From positions 1 to 10,883 of the forward strand of contig JANMDR010000095.1 of assembly GCA_031376425.1 (NCBI GenBank): 10,883 nucleotides of DNA. Reading direction: 5' to 3'. Of this stretch, positions 7,395 through 10,883 are shown piece by piece. The notes beneath the pieces were generated by a model, which did no database searches, was not told where the DNA came from, and worked only from the letters and a program-made list of their open reading frames with translations. The translations under genes and the position numbers were made by a program. The number at the start of each line of letters is the position of its first letter. Within the stretch, counting starts at the first letter, position 1. This DNA is from JANMDR01 sp031376425 (GTDB lineage: Bacteria; Pseudomonadota; Gammaproteobacteria; Burkholderiales; Usitatibacteraceae).

Positions 7395-9032
7395 TTATTT
7401 AACCTTAAATCGAAATAAATAGGCAACGTTATTGGGAGCGTACGTAGCCGTAATATTTTTGCGCATCACCCACGGTGCCAAGGGCTGATGCAGGGGCAAA
7501 AGTGCAGCTTCAGTAGTAGCAATATTGAGCGCATCGGTTATAAAACCATTGCGCTTTGCAGCATCGGCTTCCACCATTATTTTATCAATCAGCGCATCTA
7601 CTTTGGGGTTGCTATAGCGCCCATAATTACCATCGCCACCGCTAGACGTGGTGCGGCCGGCGGCATCGCCCTCATAGGTGCGCAATAGCGCCTGCATGGT
7701 GTAGAGCGCATCAAATGTGGGGGTTCCCCAAGTAATCAGATACATGCTGGTATCAAACTTTTGCAGCTTGGGAAACACATTGGCTTGATTAATTAAATTA
7801 GGATTAGCCTTAATACCAACGCGGGCTAACATGGGCGCAATAGATAAGCAGATATCGGCCGTAGGCTGTAAATTGCTGCAATCCAAAGTTACTTCAAAAC
7901 CATCGGGATAACCGGCTTCTTTTAGCAGGTTTTTTGCTTTGTCAGGGCTAAAAGGTAGACGCTTATCGGTGTTTTTGTTATAGCCTACAACATCGCTGGT
8001 AATCATGGCGCCAGTGGGGTTGGCTAAGTTGCGCATTACTTTTGATTTGATGGTTTCAATATCAATGGCGTGACTTACGGCTTGGCGTACACGCAGGTCC
8101 TTAAACGGATTTTTGCCTTTGATATTGCTATAGAGCAATTCATCGCGATGCATATCAAAGCCGATGTATTGCACCCGCGCTTCGGTGCCGCCAATGACCG
8201 TTAAATCAGGGGTGTTGCGCAGCCGCGCAATGTCTTGCTGCGGAGCATCCAGCACGAAATCAACATCGCCTGAAAGTAACCCAGCTACGCGGGTGGAATT
8301 GGACTTAATAGGCAAAATAATCGCGTCAGTCACATTACCTTTTTCAACGCTAGCGCGATTCCACCATTCTTTGTGTTCAGTGAGTACAATTTTTACGTCC
8401 GGCTGGCGTTCTTTCAATATAAATGGCCCAGTGCCATTGGTGTTACGCGACGCGAAGGTATCTTCTTTATCTTTGTAATTTTGCGGGTCTTTTGAATTGT
8501 TTTTAATCGCCCACGCTTTATTGACAATGCGGAACAAAAACAAGTGGCTTATTAGGGCAGGGTTGGGGTCTTTCAAAATTAAATCCACGGTGAGGTTGTC
8601 GATTTTCTTGGCACTCGCCACCCCTTGTACGGCGGTTTTCATCTGTGAATTTGCACTCAAAGCACGTTCCACTGAAAATACCACATCATCAGCCGTCATC
8701 ACGGCACCATCATGAAACTTTACGTTAGGTCGCAGCTTAAAGCGCCACGTACGTGCATCTGTTTGCGACCATGAAGTGGCTAACCACGGCACGATTTTAA
8801 AGTTAATATCGCGGCCAACTAAACCTTCATAGACCTGCGATAACAAGCGGTTAGTCGGTGCAATATTGGCTGCGTGGGGGTCGAGCGTGGAAGGATCATC
8901 TTGGCTGGCATAACGCAGGGTTTTAGCGATTGCGGCGTTTGGTAGCGCGGTAAGCGCCAGCCCTGACGCTACAAAAGCGGCCATTAGCACGCTATGAAAA
9001 ATAGTTGATTTTCGTCGGTTGGGTTTTGTCAT
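7395..9032 (-). CDS. Periplasmic substrate-binding protein, family 5 (peptide/nickel type), operon copy
   Basis: The 545-residue protein has a signal peptide with a basic start (K3, R6, R7, K8), a hydrophobic core at about 15-30 and a likely cleavage AIA/KT after residue 36. There is no lipobox cysteine, so it should be soluble in the periplasm. Mature-protein motifs are those of SBP_bac_5 proteins: TLDPH (49-53), FHDGAVMTADDVVFSVERAL (106-125), NGTGPF (199-204), and the block RDELLYSNIKGKNPFKDLRV (296-315). The only two cysteines, C385 and C395, probably form a disulfide. It starts the four-gene importer cluster and passes its substrate to the permeases encoded three bases downstream. Likely substrates are di- or oligopeptides, but other members of this family bind nickel chelates, haem, glutathione or sugars. 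It is clearly paralogous to the neighbouring 10849-9272 protein. The start ATG has only a weak AGG upstream. Confidence 0.95.
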   Translation of the reverse strand: MTKPNRRKSTIFHSVLMAAFVASGLALTALPNAAIAKTLRYASQDDPSTLDPHAANIAPTNRLLSQVYEGLVGRDINFKIVPWLATSWSQTDARTWRFKLRPNVKFHDGAVMTADDVVFSVERALSANSQMKTAVQGVASAKKIDNLTVDLILKDPNPALISHLFLFRIVNKAWAIKNNSKDPQNYKDKEDTFASRNTNGTGPFILKERQPDVKIVLTEHKEWWNRASVEKGNVTDAIILPIKSNSTRVAGLLSGDVDFVLDAPQQDIARLRNTPDLTVIGGTEARVQYIGFDMHRDELLYSNIKGKNPFKDLRVRQAVSHAIDIETIKSKVMRNLANPTGAMITSDVVGYNKNTDKRLPFSPDKAKNLLKEAGYPDGFEVTLDCSNLQPTADICLSIAPMLARVGIKANPNLINQANVFPKLQKFDTSMYLITWGTPTFDALYTMQALLRTYEGDAAGRTTSSGGDGNYGRYSNPKVDALIDKIMVEADAAKRNGFITDALNIATTEAALLPLHQPLAPWVMRKNITATYAPNNVAYLFRFKVK

Positions 9033-9172
9033 GTTTAGGTATGCCTATAAATTAAACCGAAAAATCGTCACAGATACGCAATAACTTAGCTGGAGGTGCC
9101 TTAAAATAGTGATTCTTCAGGCATTGCGGCAACGCATAATCGCGCACTGCTCGCAATTTAAGCCAAGCTTAC
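9033..9172 (-). promoter_or_regulatory. Probable promoter/leader region of the importer operon
   Basis: This 140-base stretch lies between the terminator of the upstream binding-protein gene and the start of the operon, so the operon promoter is most likely here. I see A/T-rich -10-like candidates on the minus strand (TTTAAT and TATAGG near 9043-9056; TATTTT near 9103-9108) but no well-spaced consensus -35 element, so no specific promoter is claimed. A 15-base near-palindrome at 9121-9135 (GCATTGCGGCAACGC) could be an operator. No known riboswitch architecture was recognised. Confidence 0.35.
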
Positions 9173-9201
9173 AAAAAAATAGCCGCACCAATCCGTGCGG
9201 C
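9173..9201 (-). terminator. Intrinsic terminator of the upstream binding-protein gene
   Basis: On the minus strand a perfect 7-base-pair GC-rich stem, GCCGCAC/GTGCGGC (9201-9195 with 9188-9182), with a 6-base loop is followed by TA and seven T residues (complement of 9173-9179). It lies about 70 bases after the stop codon at 9272. It should largely insulate the upstream binding-protein gene from the importer operon, making the former a separate transcription unit. Confidence 0.88.
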
Positions 9202-9231
9202 ATTTAAATTGTAATGCAAATCACAGCAAAT

Positions 9232-9260
9232 AGGCGCTTGTTGTAGTGCAGCAAGCGCCT
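9232..9260. repeat. Hairpin just after the upstream binding-protein gene
   Basis: AGGCGCTTG (9232-9240) and CAAGCGCCT (9252-9260) are a perfect 9-base inverted repeat, extendable by two or three inner pairs around a 5-base loop. It begins 11 bases after the stop codon on the transcribed minus strand and precedes the true terminator by about 30 bases. Only a short ATTT follows, so it is a poor terminator itself. A role in protecting the mRNA 3' end, or as a backup terminator, is plausible. Confidence 0.7.
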
Positions 9261-9271
9261 TAGCTGAAAGC

Positions 9272-10849
9272 CTACTTAATGTTTATCCACTTCACATGCA
9301 CACGATTATCAGCACGATGCACGGCGGTGACGTTCTTACGCATCGCCCACGGAATAACCTGATGATGCAGTGGAATATGGCCTACGTCAGCCAAGTTTAG
9401 CGTCAGGGCTTCTTTGGTTAGACTGGCACGTTTGGCAAAGTCAGTTTCGGTTTTCATGGTTTCTACAATCGCATCAATCTTGGCATTGGAATAGTTTGCG
9501 AAATTCCAATTACCATTGCCGCCCGCACCCTTGGTGGTCATGATTGATTGCAGAGTGTAGAGTGAATCGAAGGTAGGTACGCCCCAGCCCAATAAATACA
9601 TGCTGGTGTCACCATTTTGTACCTTGGGGAAATAGGTGGCTTTAGGCATTGAATTGAGCTTGATGGTGATGTCGATCTTCGCCAGCATGCCCGCTACCGC
9701 AATGCAAATTTTCTCGTCGTTAATGTAGCGATTATTAGGGCAATCCATCGTTACTTCAAAGCCCTTCGGGTAACCCGCGTCGCTTAATAATTTCTTTGCT
9801 TTTGCAAGGTCAATAGGCCAACGCTTTTCCACGTCTTTGGTATAGCCACGTACTTGCGGGGCGATCATTGACATACTGGTCACAGCCTGCCCGCGCATTA
9901 CTGATTTACGAATGGCATCGGCATCAATGGTGTGGGCAATGGCTTGGCGCACTCGAATATCTTTAAAGGGGTTTTTGCCCTTAACGTTGGAATAAAGCAA
10001 CTCATCGCGGCCTTGGTCAAACGTGACAAAAATAGTACGATTTTCATTACCTTGCAAAACGGTAATGGTCGGTAATTCAGTCAAGCTTGGTACATCGGCA
10101 ATGGGTGGATCAGAAACAATATCTACTTCGCCGCTACGTAATGCCGCAACGCGGGTAGCATCAGCTTTCAGTGGTTGATACAAAATTTCGGTTACATTGC
10201 TTTCAACTTTGCCCCACCATTTTGGGTTTACTACCATGATGGTTTTTATATCCGGCTCACTGCTTTTTAGCATGAAGGGGCCAGTACCATTCGCGTTGCG
10301 AGCAGCAAAGGTTTCTTCCTTGGCCTTAAAGTCTTGCGGTTTTAACACATTGTGCTTGGTCGCCCAGGCTTGGTTAAGCAGGCGTACTTCGGTAAGCTGG
10401 TCTAGCAAAGTAGGGTTGGGGCCATTGGTGATGATATCTACCGTGTAGGTATCTATCTTTTTTGCTTCTTTTACGCCGACCATGTAAGCCGAAAAGTCAG
10501 ATGTTTTTTGCAATGCACGAGTGATAGAAAATACGACGTCATCTGCCGTGAACGGCGCGCCATCGTGAAATACCACTTTTTCGCGCAATTTCAAACGCAT
10601 TGTGTTTGGGTCAATTAGTTTCCACGAAACCGCCAAGCTTGGCTCCAGCGCCATGGTTTTGCCACGAGTCACTAGCGGCTCATAAACTTGTTCAGAAATA
10701 GTATTGTTCAATCCTTCGTTCTGCGAGTGCGGATCAAACGTTAGCACGTCGCCTTGGGTGCTCCAACGGAGGGTTTTAGCTTCGAGTGCATTCGCGGCGG
10801 TCAAGCTCATACTTGCAAGCAAGATCGCACTTATTGTTTTTAATTTCAT
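9272..10849 (-). CDS. Periplasmic substrate-binding protein, family 5 (peptide/nickel type), stand-alone copy
   Basis: The 525-residue protein has a classical Sec signal peptide: K2 and K4, a hydrophobic core at about 6-19, and probable cleavage ALEA/KT after residue 24 (ANA/L after 21 is the alternative). No lipobox is present. It shares the family 5 landmarks with its neighbour: TFDPHSQNEG (37-46), FHDGAPFTADDVVFSITRAL (94-113), NGTGPF (187-192) and RDELLYSNVKGKNPFKDIRV (281-300). Its only cysteines, C370 and C382, sit at the same place as the pair in the operon copy. The ATG at 10849 has a strong ribosome binding site, GAGGA, seven bases upstream. The gene has its own terminator (9173-9201), so it is likely monocistronic as far as visible. 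With no permease of its own in the window, it probably feeds the adjacent importer with a different or overlapping substrate range. What lies upstream of 10883 is unknown. Confidence 0.95.
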   Translation of the reverse strand: MKLKTISAILLASMSLTAANALEAKTLRWSTQGDVLTFDPHSQNEGLNNTISEQVYEPLVTRGKTMALEPSLAVSWKLIDPNTMRLKLREKVVFHDGAPFTADDVVFSITRALQKTSDFSAYMVGVKEAKKIDTYTVDIITNGPNPTLLDQLTEVRLLNQAWATKHNVLKPQDFKAKEETFAARNANGTGPFMLKSSEPDIKTIMVVNPKWWGKVESNVTEILYQPLKADATRVAALRSGEVDIVSDPPIADVPSLTELPTITVLQGNENRTIFVTFDQGRDELLYSNVKGKNPFKDIRVRQAIAHTIDADAIRKSVMRGQAVTSMSMIAPQVRGYTKDVEKRWPIDLAKAKKLLSDAGYPKGFEVTMDCPNNRYINDEKICIAVAGMLAKIDITIKLNSMPKATYFPKVQNGDTSMYLLGWGVPTFDSLYTLQSIMTTKGAGGNGNWNFANYSNAKIDAIVETMKTETDFAKRASLTKEALTLNLADVGHIPLHHQVIPWAMRKNVTAVHRADNRVHVKWINIK

Positions 10850-10856
10850 GAAAAAA

Positions 10857-10861
10857 TCCTC
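10857..10861 (-). promoter_or_regulatory. Strong Shine-Dalgarno site of the stand-alone binding-protein gene
   Basis: GAGGA on the minus strand stands seven bases (TTTTTTC) before the ATG at 10849. It is the best-matched ribosome binding site in the window. It supports the chosen start and suggests higher translation than for the operon binding protein, which has only a weak match. Confidence 0.75.
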
Positions 10862-10883
10862 AAAATAGTTATTGGGAAATTGC

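Noticed and set aside
8997..9032. Twin-arginine export signal in the operon binding protein (R6-R7)
   Set aside because: The sequence around the pair (NRRKSTI) lacks the hydrophobic residues expected after the arginines, and the region reads as an ordinary Sec signal peptide.
1..10883. Novel defence system, CRISPR array, prophage or insertion sequence
   Set aside because: No transposase, integrase, nuclease or toxin-like genes, no spaced direct repeats and no terminal inverted repeats were seen; all large frames belong to known families.

Overview
The window looks like an ordinary chromosomal stretch of a Gram-negative proteobacterium. The evidence is an outer-membrane TonB-dependent receptor with a C-terminal phenylalanine, two periplasmic binding proteins with Sec-type signal peptides, and a peptide-type ABC importer. 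Base composition looks moderate, a little under half G+C by eye. The Oar-like receptor and the style of the binding proteins fit a beta- or gammaproteobacterium; I cannot place it more precisely from sequence alone.

Layout. Positions 1-2883 (+) hold the 3' part of a large Oar-like TonB-dependent receptor whose N-terminus lies outside the window. It ends at a strong symmetrical hairpin with T tracts on both strands (2911-2949), which can also stop transcription arriving from the other side. Everything else is on the minus strand. In transcription order this is: a peptide-type (family 5) binding protein gene (10849-9272) with a good ribosome binding site and its own terminator; a 239-base spacer; then a four-gene cluster made of a second, paralogous binding protein (9032-7395), two permeases (7391-6405 and 6403-5489) and a fused double ATPase (5393-3663). 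After a 157-base spacer comes thpR (3505-2987), an RNA 2',3'-cyclic phosphodiesterase.

How the genes work together. The cluster encodes a complete ABC importer of the dipeptide/oligopeptide/nickel family. The binding protein captures a substrate in the periplasm, the two permeases form the channel, and one polypeptide carrying two nucleotide-binding domains supplies both ATPase sites. The separately transcribed first binding protein is a clear paralogue and probably feeds the same permease pair, since no second permease set is present. The receptor could bring larger or scarce ligands across the outer membrane, but a link to the importer rests only on proximity. ThpR is functionally unrelated; it may be reached by read-through of a weak terminator after the importer cluster.

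I found no mobile element, CRISPR array, RNA gene, prophage or defence module, and no convincing undescribed system. The points most worth checking are the two paralogous binding proteins serving one transporter, the hairpins lying 10-11 bases after two stop codons in the transport region, three close cysteine pairs in the receptor barrel, and the loss of the usual cysteine-rich tails in the fused ATPase. There is no gene-free stretch longer than 300 bases.
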